Source of the DNA: Paracoccaceae bacterium
GTDB lineage: Bacteria > Pseudomonadota > Alphaproteobacteria > Rhodobacterales > Rhodobacteraceae
Length of the DNA: 54,020 bases
NCBI GenBank assembly: GCA_016936395.1
Contig: JAFGXY010000032.1
Coordinates: 1 to 54,020 of the forward strand
Reading direction: 5' to 3'
Part shown: positions 7,503-16,723 of the stretch, piece by piece
How positions within the stretch are numbered: the first letter of the stretch is position 1
Layout: every line of letters begins with the position of its first letter
Notes under the pieces: model-generated
What the model was told of the DNA's origin: nothing
Databases searched by the model: none
Seen by the model: only the letters and a program-made list of their open reading frames with translations
Made by a program: the position numbers and the translations under genes

Positions 7503-8280
7503 GGCCGATGCTCTTCATGAAGTCGGCCAGCAGGGTAGCATAGTCTTCGGGCTTTTCCAACATCGGCAGATGGCCCGCACCGCGGATCAGCGCAAAGCGG
7601 CTGCCGCGGATCAGATCGGCGGTTTCGCGGACCAGATCGGGCGGGGTAGAGCCGTCATTTGCGCCCGCAATCGCCAGCGTTGGCAGGGTCAGCGCGGCGG
7701 TGGGGGTGTAGAAATCGGTGCCTGCAATCGCGGCGGCGGCCCCCATCCAGCCTTCCACCGGGGTGGCCAGCAGCATGGCGCGCATGTCGGGCAGGTGCGG
7801 AAGATCGCGCCAGCGGCGGCCAAACCAGCGCTCCAGCGTGGCATCGGCCACGGCCTCCAGCCCGCCCGCCTGCACCGCAGCGATCCGGGTCTGCCACTGG
7901 TCGGGCGTGCCGATGCGGGCGGCCGTGTTCGACAGTACCATGGCGCGCACCAGATCCAGCCGCTTGGTCGCCAGCCCCTGCGCGATCATGCCGCCGATCG
8001 ACAGGCCGACCACCACCACGTCGCGCAGGGCGAAATGCTCGATCAGCCGTTCGACATCATGGATCAGCGCGCCCATGGCATAGGGACCGGGCGGTACGTC
8101 AGACAAGCCATGGCCGCGCATGTCGGCGCGCAAGATGCAGTGGCGCGGCATCTGCGCCACGACCCTATCCCAGAGCCGCTGGTTGGTGCCCAGAGCGTGC
8201 AGCAGCACCACGGGCGGGGCGTTGACAGGACCGGAAAGCTCGGCGTTCAGCCGCAGGTCGGGAAGGAAGATCAGGGGCAT
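7495..8280 (-). CDS. pcaD: 3-oxoadipate enol-lactonase-like alpha/beta hydrolase
   Basis: At 261 residues the product has the size of PcaD, which hydrolyses 3-oxoadipate enol-lactone in the beta-ketoadipate pathway. It shows VVLLHALGTNQRLWD (24-38), MRGHGLSD (54-61), GLSIGG with S94, the PcaD-typical SNTAARIGTPDQW (about 117-129) and a histidine in GAGHLPMLEKPEDY. No pcaB, pcaC, pcaGH or pcaIJ is visible nearby, so the gene stands apart from a normal protocatechuate cluster. It follows the PLP enzyme by 3 bases and overlaps the next hydrolase by 8. A different lactone substrate is possible. Confidence 0.8.
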   Translation of the reverse strand: MPLIFLPDLRLNAELSGPVNAPPVVLLHALGTNQRLWDRVVAQMPRHCILRADMRGHGLSDVPPGPYAMGALIHDVERLIEHFALRDVVVVGLSIGGMIAQGLATKRLDLVRAMVLSNTAARIGTPDQWQTRIAAVQAGGLEAVADATLERWFGRRWRDLPHLPDMRAMLLATPVEGWMGAAAAIAGTDFYTPTAALTLPTLAIAGANDGSTPPDLVRETADLIRGSRFALIRGAGHLPMLEKPEDYATLLADFMKSIGHV

Positions 8281-8283
8281 GGC

Positions 8284-9240
8284 TCAGGCAAACCGTGACA
8301 GGGCAAGGGCAAGGGTGGCGGGGTCGGTGTTGCCGCCACTGGCCACACAGATCACCGGATCGGACGTGGTATGAAACAGGGCAGCGGCAAGGGCGACGGC
8401 GCCGCCGGGTTCCAGCACAAGGCGAAAGTGGGTGAAGGCAAGGGCCATGGCGTGCAGCGCCTGATCGTCGGTCACGCACATCCCCGGCCCGGCAAGCCAG
8501 AGCAGGATCGGCAGGGTCATCAGGCCGGGGGCGGGGGTCAGGATCGCGTCGCAGATCGACCCGGTGGTGGTGGCGTTGCGCTGCTGTTCGCCGGTGGCCA
8601 GCGAGCGGGCCATGTCGTCAAAGCCCACAGGCTCCACGGTGCGGACCTGCAGGCCGGGTGCGCGGGCCTCCAATGCCAGCGCGATGCCTGCGGACAGCCC
8701 GCCGCCCCCGCAACAGACCAGCACCTGCGCCGTGTCAATCCCGGCGTCATGGGCTTGTGCGGCAATTTCCAGCCCGACGGTGCCTTGGCCAGCGATGACC
8801 CGCGCATCGTCAAAGGGTTTGATCAGGGTCAGCCCGCGTTCGGCGCACAAGGCGGCCCCCAGCGCGTCACGGTCTTCGGTCGCGCGGTCATACAGCACCA
8901 CCTCGGCCCCATAGGCGCGGGTGTTGGCGATTTTCACCTGTGGCGCATCAGAGGGCATCACCACCACCGCAGGCATTCCGTGCCGGGTGGCGGCAAGCGC
9001 CACGCCTTGGCCGTGGTTGCCCGACGACATCGCCAGCACGCCGCGTGTGCCGGGCGGCAGGGCCGACACCGCCGCCCAAGCGCCGCGAAACTTGAACGAT
9101 CCGGTCAGTTGCAGACACTCAGCCTTGACAAAGATGCGCTTGCCAAAGGCGGCATCCAGCAAGGGCGCGTTCAGCAAGGGCGTGAGCCGGGCATGGCCGT
9201 GCAGGCGGCGGGCGGCGGCGTCGATCTGGGCAATCGTCAT
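8284..9240 (-). CDS. PLP-dependent threonine dehydratase/serine racemase-like enzyme
   Basis: A fold-type II PLP enzyme of 318 residues. The cofactor lysine is K50 in SFKFRGA, the substrate loop is SSGNHGQG (72-79), and the phosphate-binding glycine loop is CCGGGGLSAG. There is no ACT regulatory domain, so it is not a biosynthetic IlvA. Catabolic threonine/serine dehydratase, serine or aspartate racemase, and EutB-like hydroxyectoine dehydratase are the options. It overlaps the upstream hydrolase by 4 bases and lies 3 bases before pcaD. Confidence 0.88.
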   Translation of the reverse strand: MTIAQIDAAARRLHGHARLTPLLNAPLLDAAFGKRIFVKAECLQLTGSFKFRGAWAAVSALPPGTRGVLAMSSGNHGQGVALAATRHGMPAVVVMPSDAPQVKIANTRAYGAEVVLYDRATEDRDALGAALCAERGLTLIKPFDDARVIAGQGTVGLEIAAQAHDAGIDTAQVLVCCGGGGLSAGIALALEARAPGLQVRTVEPVGFDDMARSLATGEQQRNATTTGSICDAILTPAPGLMTLPILLWLAGPGMCVTDDQALHAMALAFTHFRLVLEPGGAVALAAALFHTTSDPVICVASGGNTDPATLALALSRFA

Positions 9241-10079
9241 GCGCAGGCTTTCAAAAAGGCGTGGATCACCGCCAGCGACGCAGGCTCATCCAGAAACGGG
9301 ATATGCGCGCGGTCGGGGACTTCGGCAAAAAGCATGTCGGGGCGGCGGCGGCGCATCTCGGTCGCAGTCCCGACCGACAACAGGTCGGAGTTGGCCCCGC
9401 GCAGCAGGGCCAGGGGCAGACCGGCACAGGCATCAAACAACGGCCACAGGTCTTGCGCGCTGCCTTGGAAGGCGGTCAGAAAGGCGCGGCGCAGGGCGGG
9501 GTCATAGGTGATGCGCAGGCCATCGGGGGTTTGGCGATAGTGCAGGCGTGCCTCCTCCAGCCAGCGGTCTGGCGCAACATTGGCAAAGCCGGGCATCAGG
9601 CCGGGCAGGGCGCGGGCCAGGGCCGCATGGGTTGGCGCGGTCGGGGTGCGGCCCAGATAGGCAAAGATCCTCTCCAGCCCCGGCGGGTGGATCACCGGGC
9701 CCACGTCGTTCAACAGCAGCCCGCGCAGGCGGGGTTTGGCGGTGGCGGCCAGATACATCCCGATCAGCCCGCCGCGCGAGGTGCCGATGAGGGCGGCATT
9801 TTCTATCCCCAGATGATCAAGCAGGGCCAGCGCATCACGGCCCTCTTGCGGCACGGTATAGGTTGCCTCGCCGGTCCATTGGCTTTGACCGCGGCCGCGA
9901 TAGTCCATCCGGATCAGGCGGCACGGTGGCAGGTGCGGGGCCACATAGTCAAAATCGCCCATGGTGCGGGTCAGGCCGGGCAGGCACAGCACGGGCAGAC
10001 CTTCGCCCGCGTCGCGAAAGGCAAGGCGGGCGCCGTCGGGGGCTGTGAAAAACTGGGTCATGGCGGGGCTTTCAGACAT
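9237..10079 (-). CDS. Alpha/beta hydrolase
   Basis: The 280-residue protein has LCLPGLTRTMGDFDY (31-45), MDYRGRGQS (58-66), the nucleophile elbow GTSRGG with S101, and a final histidine in PDRAHIPFLDEP. It belongs to the general MhpC/PcaD-like hydrolases, but the Arg next to the nucleophile Ser and the LLNDVGP strand distinguish it from the two downstream hydrolases. It overlaps the dehalogenase gene by 8 bases if translation starts at 10079. An in-frame ATG at 10061 is an alternative start. Confidence 0.87.
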   Translation of the reverse strand: MSESPAMTQFFTAPDGARLAFRDAGEGLPVLCLPGLTRTMGDFDYVAPHLPPCRLIRMDYRGRGQSQWTGEATYTVPQEGRDALALLDHLGIENAALIGTSRGGLIGMYLAATAKPRLRGLLLNDVGPVIHPPGLERIFAYLGRTPTAPTHAALARALPGLMPGFANVAPDRWLEEARLHYRQTPDGLRITYDPALRRAFLTAFQGSAQDLWPLFDACAGLPLALLRGANSDLLSVGTATEMRRRRPDMLFAEVPDRAHIPFLDEPASLAVIHAFLKACA

Positions 10080-10731
10080 AGTCGGGCAGCGGGGTCAGGT
10101 CGGGCAGAATACGGGCGGGCAGGTGTGGCAACCGGTCAATCGGCGCGCCCAAGCGGTTGACCCAGGCGGTGGTAAAGCCGAACCGGGCCGCGCCCGCCAC
10201 ATCCCAGCCATTGGCCGAGATGAACATCACCTGCGACGGCGGCACGCCCATCTGCGCCTCGACCAGCGCATAGACCGACGGGTGCGGCTTGTAGACACCG
10301 ACCGCTTCGACCGACAGCACCGCCTCGACCAGCCCGCCGATGCCCGCCGCCTGCACCGCGCTGTCCAGCATGGCGGGCGATCCGTTCGACAAGATCGCCA
10401 TGCGTGCGCCCTTGGCCTTCAGCGCGGTCAGCACTGGCAGCACATCGGGGAAGGGCGACAGCCGGTCGTAAAGCGCCAACAGCCGCGCCCGCAACACGCG
10501 GTCGGTGCCAAGCCCTTGTGCCTCCAGCGCCCAGTCCAGCGCATCGGCGGTGACGGCGGCGAAATCGGCATGCGCCGCCATGATCGCCCGCAGCCAGGTG
10601 TATTCCAGTTGTTTGCGCCGCCAGTCCTCGGCCAGTTGTGGCCAATGCGGCCCTGCCCCGGCGTCCCGCGCGGCAGAGGTCACGTCAAACAACGTGCCGT
10701 AGGCATCAAAGACAAAAGCGCGTGGTCGCAT
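10072..10731 (-). CDS. Haloacid dehalogenase type II (HAD superfamily)
   Basis: Starting from the ATG at 10731, the 219-residue protein begins RPRAFVFDAYGTLFD, with nucleophile D9. It continues with SNGSPAML (motif II), VYKPHPSVY (motif III lysine) and SANGWDVAGA, the pattern typical of (S)-2-haloacid dehalogenases (SSNxWDxxGA). These cleave the carbon-halogen bond of 2-haloalkanoic acids, although phosphatase activity in the family cannot be excluded. An in-frame start 12 codons upstream would add a tail without homology. It is the first gene of the five-gene coupled minus-strand run and diverges from the ABC exporter. Confidence 0.86.
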   Translation of the reverse strand: MRPRAFVFDAYGTLFDVTSAARDAGAGPHWPQLAEDWRRKQLEYTWLRAIMAAHADFAAVTADALDWALEAQGLGTDRVLRARLLALYDRLSPFPDVLPVLTALKAKGARMAILSNGSPAMLDSAVQAAGIGGLVEAVLSVEAVGVYKPHPSVYALVEAQMGVPPSQVMFISANGWDVAGAARFGFTTAWVNRLGAPIDRLPHLPARILPDLTPLPDYV

Positions 10732-10864
10732 CTGGCCCCCCAAGCGTTGCTGCCCGAACCGTTGCACAGGGCGGCGGTAACGAAAAGGGGGGGCAGGTGC
10801 AGAGATGCTTGCCCCTGCCGCTTTGGTTGCCTAAACCCGTGGCCGGGGAATGAGGCAGGACCAG

Positions 10865-12646
10865 ATGGCAAAACCGACGACGATCCTTGAAGAGCGGGCG
10901 ACATCGAAGCGGGTCAGCGCGTTGGGCGGGCTGGTGCCGTTCATGGCCCCCTATCGTGGTCTGGTTGCGCTGGCGCTTCTGGCCCTTGTGCTGACGGCGG
11001 CGGTCAGTCTGATCCTGCCGCTGGCGGTGCGCCGGGTGGTGGACAATTTCAATGCCAGTTCAGGGATCCTTGATCTCTATTTCGGCGCGGCCATCGTGGT
11101 GGCGGGGCTGTTCGCCTTTGGCTCGGGCCTGCGCTATTATCTTGTCACCCGGTTGGGGGAACGGGTGGTGGCCGACATTCGCCGCGCACTGTTTGACCGG
11201 GTGCTGGGCCTCTCGCCCGCCTTCTTTGAACGCATCCTGACCGGCGAGGTGTTAAGCCGGATCACCACCGACACCACGCTGATCCTGTCGCTGATCGGCT
11301 CGTCGATTTCCATCGCCCTGCGCAACTTCCTGATCCTGCTGGGCGGCCTGGTCCTGATGTTCCTGACCTCGACCAAGCTCGCGGCGCTGGTGCTGTTGAT
11401 CGTGCCGACGGTGGTGCTGCCGATCGTGTTTCTGGGGCGCAAGTTGCGCAAGCTCAGCCGCGAAAATCAGGACTGGATCGCCTCGTCGTCAGGCTCGGCC
11501 TCCGAGGCGTTGTCCTCGGTGCAGACGGTGCAGGCCTTTACCCACGAAGGCCAGACCCGCGCCGCCTTTGCCGAGGTGACCGAAAAAAGCTTTCAATCCG
11601 CCAAGACCCGCATCGGCACTCGTGCCGTCATGACAATCATCGTGATCTTTCTGGTGTTTACCGGCATTGTCGGGGTGTTGTGGATGGGCGCGCGCGATGT
11701 GCGGGCCGGCGCGATGACTGCGGGAGAGCTGATCCAGTTCGTGATCTATGCGATCATGGTGGCGGGGTCGGTCGGGGCCTTGTCCGAGATCTGGGGCGAA
11801 TTGCAGCGGGCCTCGGGCGCGACCGAGCGGCTGATCGAGCTGTTGCATGCCAAGGACCCGGTCACAGACCCGGCCCAACCCAAGGCGCTGCCGCGCCCGG
11901 TGCGCGGCGAGATCGTGTTTGACGCAGTGACCTTCCGCTATCCGGCGCGGCCCGAAACCTCGGCCCTTGACGGGGTGACGCTGCATCTGGCCCCGGGCGA
12001 GACGGTGGCGCTGGTCGGGCCTTCGGGTGCGGGCAAGACCACGATCCTGCAACTGCTGATGCGGTTCTATGACCCGCAGGGCGGTGCCGTGCGGCTGGAT
12101 GGCATTGATCTGCGTGATCTGGCCCGCGACGATTTCCGCCGCAGCCTGTCGCTGGTGCCGCAAGACCCGGTGATCTTTGCGATGTCGGCGCGCGACAACA
12201 TCCGCTTTGGCCGCCCCGATGCGACGGATGCCGAGGTCGAGGCCGCCGCCCGTGCTGCCGCCGCGCATGAGTTCATCAGCGCGCTGCCGCAGGGCTATGA
12301 CAGCTATCTGGGGGAACGCGGGGTCATGCTGTCGGGTGGCCAGAAACAGCGGGTGGCGATAGCCCGCGCCATTTTGCGCGACGCCCCGGTGCTGCTGCTG
12401 GACGAGGCCACCAGCGCGCTGGATGCCGAATCGGAACGGCTGGTGCAGATGGCCGTCGAAAAGCTTGCCAAGGGCCGTACCACGCTTGTGGTGGCGCACC
12501 GTCTGGCCACGGTCAAACGGGCCGACCGGATCGTGGTGTTCGATCAGGGCAAGATCGTCGCCATGGGCAGGCATGATGATCTGGTGGCCGAGGGCGGACT
12601 TTATGCCCGGCTGGCGCGGTTGCAATTCACTGACGGCGCGCTTTAG
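10865..12646 (+). CDS. ABC exporter, fused permease and ATPase (MsbA/multidrug type)
   Basis: The protein has an N-terminal six-helix exporter domain (about 20-310) and an ATPase domain with Walker A GPSGAGKT, Q-loop LVPQDP, signature LSGGQKQR, Walker B VLLLDEAT and H-loop VAHRL. It should work as a homodimer in the inner membrane exporting lipids or hydrophobic compounds. I chose the ATG at 10865 because GGCAGGA lies 6 bases upstream. The ATG at 10850 has no well-placed ribosome site. It is transcribed away from the dehalogenase operon. Substrate unknown. Confidence 0.93.
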   Translation: MAKPTTILEERATSKRVSALGGLVPFMAPYRGLVALALLALVLTAAVSLILPLAVRRVVDNFNASSGILDLYFGAAIVVAGLFAFGSGLRYYLVTRLGERVVADIRRALFDRVLGLSPAFFERILTGEVLSRITTDTTLILSLIGSSISIALRNFLILLGGLVLMFLTSTKLAALVLLIVPTVVLPIVFLGRKLRKLSRENQDWIASSSGSASEALSSVQTVQAFTHEGQTRAAFAEVTEKSFQSAKTRIGTRAVMTIIVIFLVFTGIVGVLWMGARDVRAGAMTAGELIQFVIYAIMVAGSVGALSEIWGELQRASGATERLIELLHAKDPVTDPAQPKALPRPVRGEIVFDAVTFRYPARPETSALDGVTLHLAPGETVALVGPSGAGKTTILQLLMRFYDPQGGAVRLDGIDLRDLARDDFRRSLSLVPQDPVIFAMSARDNIRFGRPDATDAEVEAAARAAAAHEFISALPQGYDSYLGERGVMLSGGQKQRVAIARAILRDAPVLLLDEATSALDAESERLVQMAVEKLAKGRTTLVVAHRLATVKRADRIVVFDQGKIVAMGRHDDLVAEGGLYARLARLQFTDGAL

Positions 12647-12795
12647 CGGCGTCAGACGGGGGCAACGCGGGCAGTTTTCCCCCGCTATTCCCCGTAAGCC
12701 TGTCATTGCGTTGTCGCACCAGATGGGCATAGACTTTCGCCACCTTGCGGCCTGGCTTGGGCCCGGCTGACGGAAACATGGAAAAGGAGTTTGCC

Positions 12796-13233
12796 ATGGG
12801 TGTGTGGAGTTTCGTCAAAGACGCTGGAAAATCGCTGTTCGGGGGCAAGGCCGAGGCCGCAACGCTGCCGGAATCCGAGGCGCTGAAGGCCGAGATCAAG
12901 GATCTTGGGCTGGACACGACCGGCGTCGAGATCAAGGTGGACGGCGACAAGGTGAAGGTCGAGGGCAAGGCCGTTTCGCCCGAGATGAAGGAAAAGATCA
13001 TTCTGGCCGTTGGCAACGTGGCCGGTGTGGCCGAGGTTGAGGCCGATGACGACGAAGACGACGGTCCAGAGCCGCGTTTTCACACGGTTCAAAAGGGCGA
13101 AACGCTGTCGGGCATCGCCAAGGCCACCTTGGGCAACGCCAATCGCTACATGGACATCTATGAGGCCAACAAGCCGATGCTGACCCACCCCGACAAGATC
13201 TATCCGGGGCAGGTGCTGCGCATCCCCGCGTAA
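12796..13233 (+). CDS. kbp: BON and LysM domain protein, Kbp (potassium-binding protein) family
   Basis: This 145-residue soluble protein closely follows E. coli Kbp/YgaU along its whole length. It opens MGVWSFVKDAGKSLFG, has a BON domain at about 20-80 (GKAVSPEMKEKIILAVGNV), an acidic linker EADDDEDDG, and a C-terminal LysM domain (about 94-145) with the hallmark ANKPMLTHPDKIYPGQVLRI. Kbp binds K+ and is thought to sense or buffer cytoplasmic potassium. AAGGAG lies 7 bases before the ATG at 12796, favouring it over in-frame starts further upstream. An intrinsic terminator follows 20 bases after the stop, so it is probably monocistronic. Confidence 0.93.
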   Translation: MGVWSFVKDAGKSLFGGKAEAATLPESEALKAEIKDLGLDTTGVEIKVDGDKVKVEGKAVSPEMKEKIILAVGNVAGVAEVEADDDEDDGPEPRFHTVQKGETLSGIAKATLGNANRYMDIYEANKPMLTHPDKIYPGQVLRIPA

Positions 13234-13252
13234 GGCAGGTGCTTTGCGGCCC

Positions 13253-13281
13253 AAAAGGCGGCCCCCGTGGCCGCCTTTTTT
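13253..13281 (+). terminator. Intrinsic terminator after kbp
   Basis: A perfect 7-bp stem GGCGGCC (13257-13263) with GGCCGCC (13269-13275) and a 5-base loop is preceded by AAAA and followed by six T (13276-13281). Confidence 0.9.
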
Positions 13282-13421
13282 GATGGCTGCCAGCGCAGTT
13301 GCGTGACTTTGACGTTGCGTTTTCGTGACGCAGGGGTGCTTGGCAAAGCCAGCATTTGCCCCCATGGTTTCCGGCAGGGAAGAACAGGCCCCGCATCAAC
13401 GGGGCGTCAGGGGAGGAAACC

Positions 13422-15311
13422 ATGGGAAAATTCGTCACCACGGCGGATGTAGCCGATATTGAAGCGGAAATGCCGTGGGCGCAGCGCCCGGTGGCGCGCA
13501 CCATGTATGAATTCGTGTCGGCAACCCGCGCCGCCCATGGAGCGCGTCCGGCGGTCAGCTATCAGTTGCTGTCCGGTCCCGACACCAAGCGCATCACCCT
13601 GACCTGGGCCGAGTTGCACGCTCAGGTCACCCAGGCCGCCAACCTGTTTCGCAGCCTTGGGGTGGGCGAAAAGGATGTGGTGGCCTATGTGCTTCCCAAT
13701 GCGTTGGAAACCGTGGTCACGCTGATTGGCGGCGCGGTGGCGGGGATCGTCAACCCGATCAACCCGCTGCTGGAGCCAGAGCAGATCAGCGCCATCCTGC
13801 GCGAAACCAAGGCGCGTGTCGTGGTCACCCTCAAGGCCTTGCCGAAAAGCGACCTTGCACAAAAGGTGGCCGAGGCCGTGCGCCACGCGCCATCGGTCAA
13901 GACCGTGCTGGAGGTCGATCTGGTGCGCTACCTGTCGGGGGCCAAGAGGATTATCGCGCCGCTGATCCGGCCGAAGAACCCGATCCACCACGCCGCCAAT
14001 GTGAAATCCTTTGCCGCCGAACTGGGCCGCCAGCCCGCCGACCGTCTGACCTTTGCCGATGTGCCGGCGGACCGTGTGGCGGCCTATTTCCACACCGGCG
14101 GCACCACCGGCATGCCCAAGGTGGCACAGCACAAGGTGTCGGGCATGGTCTATAACGGCTGGCTGGGACAGCAGTTGCTGTTCAAGCCCGACGATGTGGT
14201 GATGTGCCCGTTGCCGTTGTTTCACGTCTTTGCCGCCTATCCGATCCTGATGGGCATGATCGCCTCGGGCGCGCATGTGGTGTTTCCCACCCCGCAGGGC
14301 TATCGCGGCGAAGGGGTGTTCGACAACTTCTGGAAGCTGATCGAACGCTACAAGGCCACCTACATGATCACGGTGCCGACCGCGCTGTCGGCGCTCATGC
14401 AGCGGCCGGTCGATGCCGATATCAGCAGCCTGCGCAGCGCGTTTTCCGGCTCGTCGCCGCTGCCGGTCGAGTTGTTCAACCGCTTCAAGAAGCTGACCGG
14501 GATCGGCATTGTCGAAGGCTATGGCCTGACCGAATGCACCTGCCTTGTGTCGATAAACCCGCCTGAGGGCATCAAGAAGATCGGCTCGGTCGGGATGCCC
14601 TTCCCCTATACCCATGTGCGCATCCTGGTGCAGACGCCCGACGGCTTTCGGTCCTGTGGCGTGGACGAGGTGGGCGAGATCTGTGTGGCCAACCCCGGTG
14701 TCTATGAGGGGTCAACCTATACCGAGGAAGACAAGAACCACAATCTGTTCGCCGAGGGCCGCTTCTTGCGCACCGGCGATCTGGGGCGGATCGACCCCGA
14801 CGGCTATCTGTTCATCACCGGGCGCGCCAAGGATCTGATCATTCGCGGCGGCCACAACATCGACCCCGCCATCATCGAAGAGGCGCTGATGGGCCACGAG
14901 GCGGTGGCGGTGGTCGGCGCCATCGGCCAGCCCGATGTCCATTCCGGCGAGCTGCCGGTGGCCTATGTCGAACTGGTCAAGGGTGCCACCGCCACGGCGG
15001 CCGATCTGCTGGCCTATGCCGCAAAGCACATTCACGAACGTGCCGCGATGCCCAAACATATCATGGTGTTGCCCGAATTGCCGAAAACCGCCGTCGGCAA
15101 GGTGTTCAAGCCTGATCTGCGGCGGATGGCGATCGCCCGCGTGTTTGATGCGGCCCTGGCCGAGGCCGGGGTGCCAGCCACGGTCGAGTCGGTGGCCGAG
15201 GACAAGAAGCGCGGGCTGGTGGCCAAGCTGAAAAGGTCGGGCGAAGTGGACGAAGCACAGGTGGCGCATGTTCTGGGCAGCTTTACCAACCCGTGGGACT
15301 GGGCGGCGTAA
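13422..15311 (+). CDS. Acyl-CoA synthetase (AMP-forming)
   Basis: The 629-residue enzyme of the ANL superfamily activates a carboxylic acid as acyl-AMP and then acyl-CoA. It has the P-loop-like HTGGTTGMPK (about 225-234), VEGYGLTEC, the adenylate-binding TGDLGRIDPDGY and the hinge GRAKDLIIRGG, and a C-terminal catalytic lysine region PKTAVGKVFKPDL. The ATG at 13422 has GGGAGGAAACC directly before it. The protein is longer than standard fatty-acyl ligases, with about 60 extra residues after the C-terminal lysine. The chain-length or aromatic specificity cannot be inferred. It stands alone between the kbp terminator and a convergent gene. Confidence 0.93.
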   Translation: MGKFVTTADVADIEAEMPWAQRPVARTMYEFVSATRAAHGARPAVSYQLLSGPDTKRITLTWAELHAQVTQAANLFRSLGVGEKDVVAYVLPNALETVVTLIGGAVAGIVNPINPLLEPEQISAILRETKARVVVTLKALPKSDLAQKVAEAVRHAPSVKTVLEVDLVRYLSGAKRIIAPLIRPKNPIHHAANVKSFAAELGRQPADRLTFADVPADRVAAYFHTGGTTGMPKVAQHKVSGMVYNGWLGQQLLFKPDDVVMCPLPLFHVFAAYPILMGMIASGAHVVFPTPQGYRGEGVFDNFWKLIERYKATYMITVPTALSALMQRPVDADISSLRSAFSGSSPLPVELFNRFKKLTGIGIVEGYGLTECTCLVSINPPEGIKKIGSVGMPFPYTHVRILVQTPDGFRSCGVDEVGEICVANPGVYEGSTYTEEDKNHNLFAEGRFLRTGDLGRIDPDGYLFITGRAKDLIIRGGHNIDPAIIEEALMGHEAVAVVGAIGQPDVHSGELPVAYVELVKGATATAADLLAYAAKHIHERAAMPKHIMVLPELPKTAVGKVFKPDLRRMAIARVFDAALAEAGVPATVESVAEDKKRGLVAKLKRSGEVDEAQVAHVLGSFTNPWDWAA

Positions 15312-15334
15312 ATCCGCCCTCCCGTTGCGCCGGG

Positions 15335-16030
15335 TCAGGGGCGCTGTGCGTTCAGCCGGTGGAACAGGTGGGTGAACGTCGCCACCCCCAGCACCGGGAT
15401 CAGCAGGTTGACCAGTGGCACCGACAAAGGCGCTGCCATCAGGGTGCCCGCCAGCCAGATCTGCCCCGCATGCCGGGCGCGCAGGGCCTTGGCCCCCGCC
15501 CGCCCCAGACGGCGCATCGCGACCAGCGTGAAATACTCGCGCCCCAGCAAAAAGCCGTTCACCAGCCAGAACACCACCGGCACGAAGGGCCCGGCAAAGG
15601 CGTAAAGGATCAACGCCAAGGCATTGACCGCAATCAGCAACGCAAAGAAATTCGCGCTGTCGATGATCCCGTCCATCAGCGGAATGCGCGGCACCGGCGG
15701 CAGGCTGGGATAGTGCTTGTCTTCCACCGCCTGTGCCACGTCTTCCAGAAACAGCCCGGTAAAGGCGGATGCCACCGGCATCATCAAGAACACCGACAGC
15801 CCGATCATCAACACGGCTGAGCCCCAGGACAGCAGCGTATCCAGGCCCCCGACCGGGCCGACAAAGGGAATGTTTATCGTCTCGGGCGTGACCATCTGGA
15901 TCAGCGCCAGAAAGCCCGCATAGATCGCCACCAGCAGGGCCACCGATAACAGCACGCCGATCAGCAGCACGCGGCGAAACGGCCGGTCGGTGATCTGGCC
16001 AAGCGCCTTGAGGAAATCGGCAAGGATCAT
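15335..16030 (-). CDS. EI24/CysZ-like integral membrane protein
   Basis: The 231-residue protein has about four strongly hydrophobic stretches (about 20-45, 66-95, 128-160, 195-220) and the EI24-family segments PVASAFTGLFLEDVAQAVE and NGFLLGREYFTLVAMRR. CysZ members of this family act in sulfate uptake, but most bacterial relatives are uncharacterised. It converges with the acyl-CoA synthetase gene and sits 3 bases after the nitroreductase gene on the same strand, so the two are probably co-transcribed. Confidence 0.85.
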   Translation of the reverse strand: MILADFLKALGQITDRPFRRVLLIGVLLSVALLVAIYAGFLALIQMVTPETINIPFVGPVGGLDTLLSWGSAVLMIGLSVFLMMPVASAFTGLFLEDVAQAVEDKHYPSLPPVPRIPLMDGIIDSANFFALLIAVNALALILYAFAGPFVPVVFWLVNGFLLGREYFTLVAMRRLGRAGAKALRARHAGQIWLAGTLMAAPLSVPLVNLLIPVLGVATFTHLFHRLNAQRP

Positions 16031-16033
16031 GCG

Positions 16034-16612
16034 TCAGGCCCAGCGTGTCAGTTTGGCCACATCGGGGCGCGGGCGATCGGGGGACAGCGTGCCGGGGGTG
16101 GCGATGTGGATGATGCCGGCCACGGTTTCCTCGCCCACACAGCCATAGGCCTGCGCGCAGAAGGCAGCGTCATGCGAGGTCCATCCGGTCAGCCAGCACG
16201 CGCCCCAGCCAAGGGCCGATGCCGCGTGCAAGATGTTCATGCACAATGCCCCTGCGGACAGCAGTTGTTCGGCCGCCGGCACCTTGGGTGCGGGTTTGGG
16301 CGATGCGATCACCACCACTGCCAACTGCCCGCGGTCAAACTGGCCCCGGCCCTTGTCGATCTTTTCCGCGTCGCCCCCCAGCGCGCGCGCCCGCGCCTCG
16401 GCCAGATCCGCAAGCCGGGCCATGGCGGCACGGTCCAGCACCACCATCCGCCACGGCTCCAGCTTGCCATGATCGGGCACGCGGGTGGCCAGCGTCAGGA
16501 TATGCATCACTGCATTGCGGTCGGGCACCGGGCCGGTGAAGGTCTTGGCACTGGGGGATCGGCGGCTGGCAAGGTGGGCCAGTACGGCAGGGTTGGGGTC
16601 AGGCATCGGCAT
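16034..16612 (-). CDS. Nitroreductase family protein (YdjA-like)
   Basis: A 192-residue FMN-dependent oxidoreductase. RRSPSAKTFTG (17-27) supplies the FMN phosphate-binding arginines, ATRVPDHGKLEPWRMVVL (42-59) is the second binding strand, and GWGACWLTGW is the typical C-terminal helix turn. The short size and the PDHGKLEPWR motif put it near YdjA, the small dimeric nitroreductases acting on nitro- or quinone-type acceptors. Physiological substrate unknown. It is followed within 3 bases by the EI24 gene. Confidence 0.9.
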   Translation of the reverse strand: MPMPDPNPAVLAHLASRRSPSAKTFTGPVPDRNAVMHILTLATRVPDHGKLEPWRMVVLDRAAMARLADLAEARARALGGDAEKIDKGRGQFDRGQLAVVVIASPKPAPKVPAAEQLLSAGALCMNILHAASALGWGACWLTGWTSHDAAFCAQAYGCVGEETVAGIIHIATPGTLSPDRPRPDVAKLTRWA

Positions 16613-16723
16613 CTCCGCAAGGCTTTGGCCGTAAGGCTAGGGCTTGTGGCGGCAGATTGCCAGCCGCCCCGTTGCATCGCGCCGCCGCTTGCGCCAAGGT
16701 GCCACGGCACAGGGAACAGGGTG

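Noticed and set aside
7495..8280. A beta-ketoadipate (pca) gene cluster
   Set aside because: Only the PcaD-like gene is present. None of the neighbours belongs to the pathway, so the cluster was not called.
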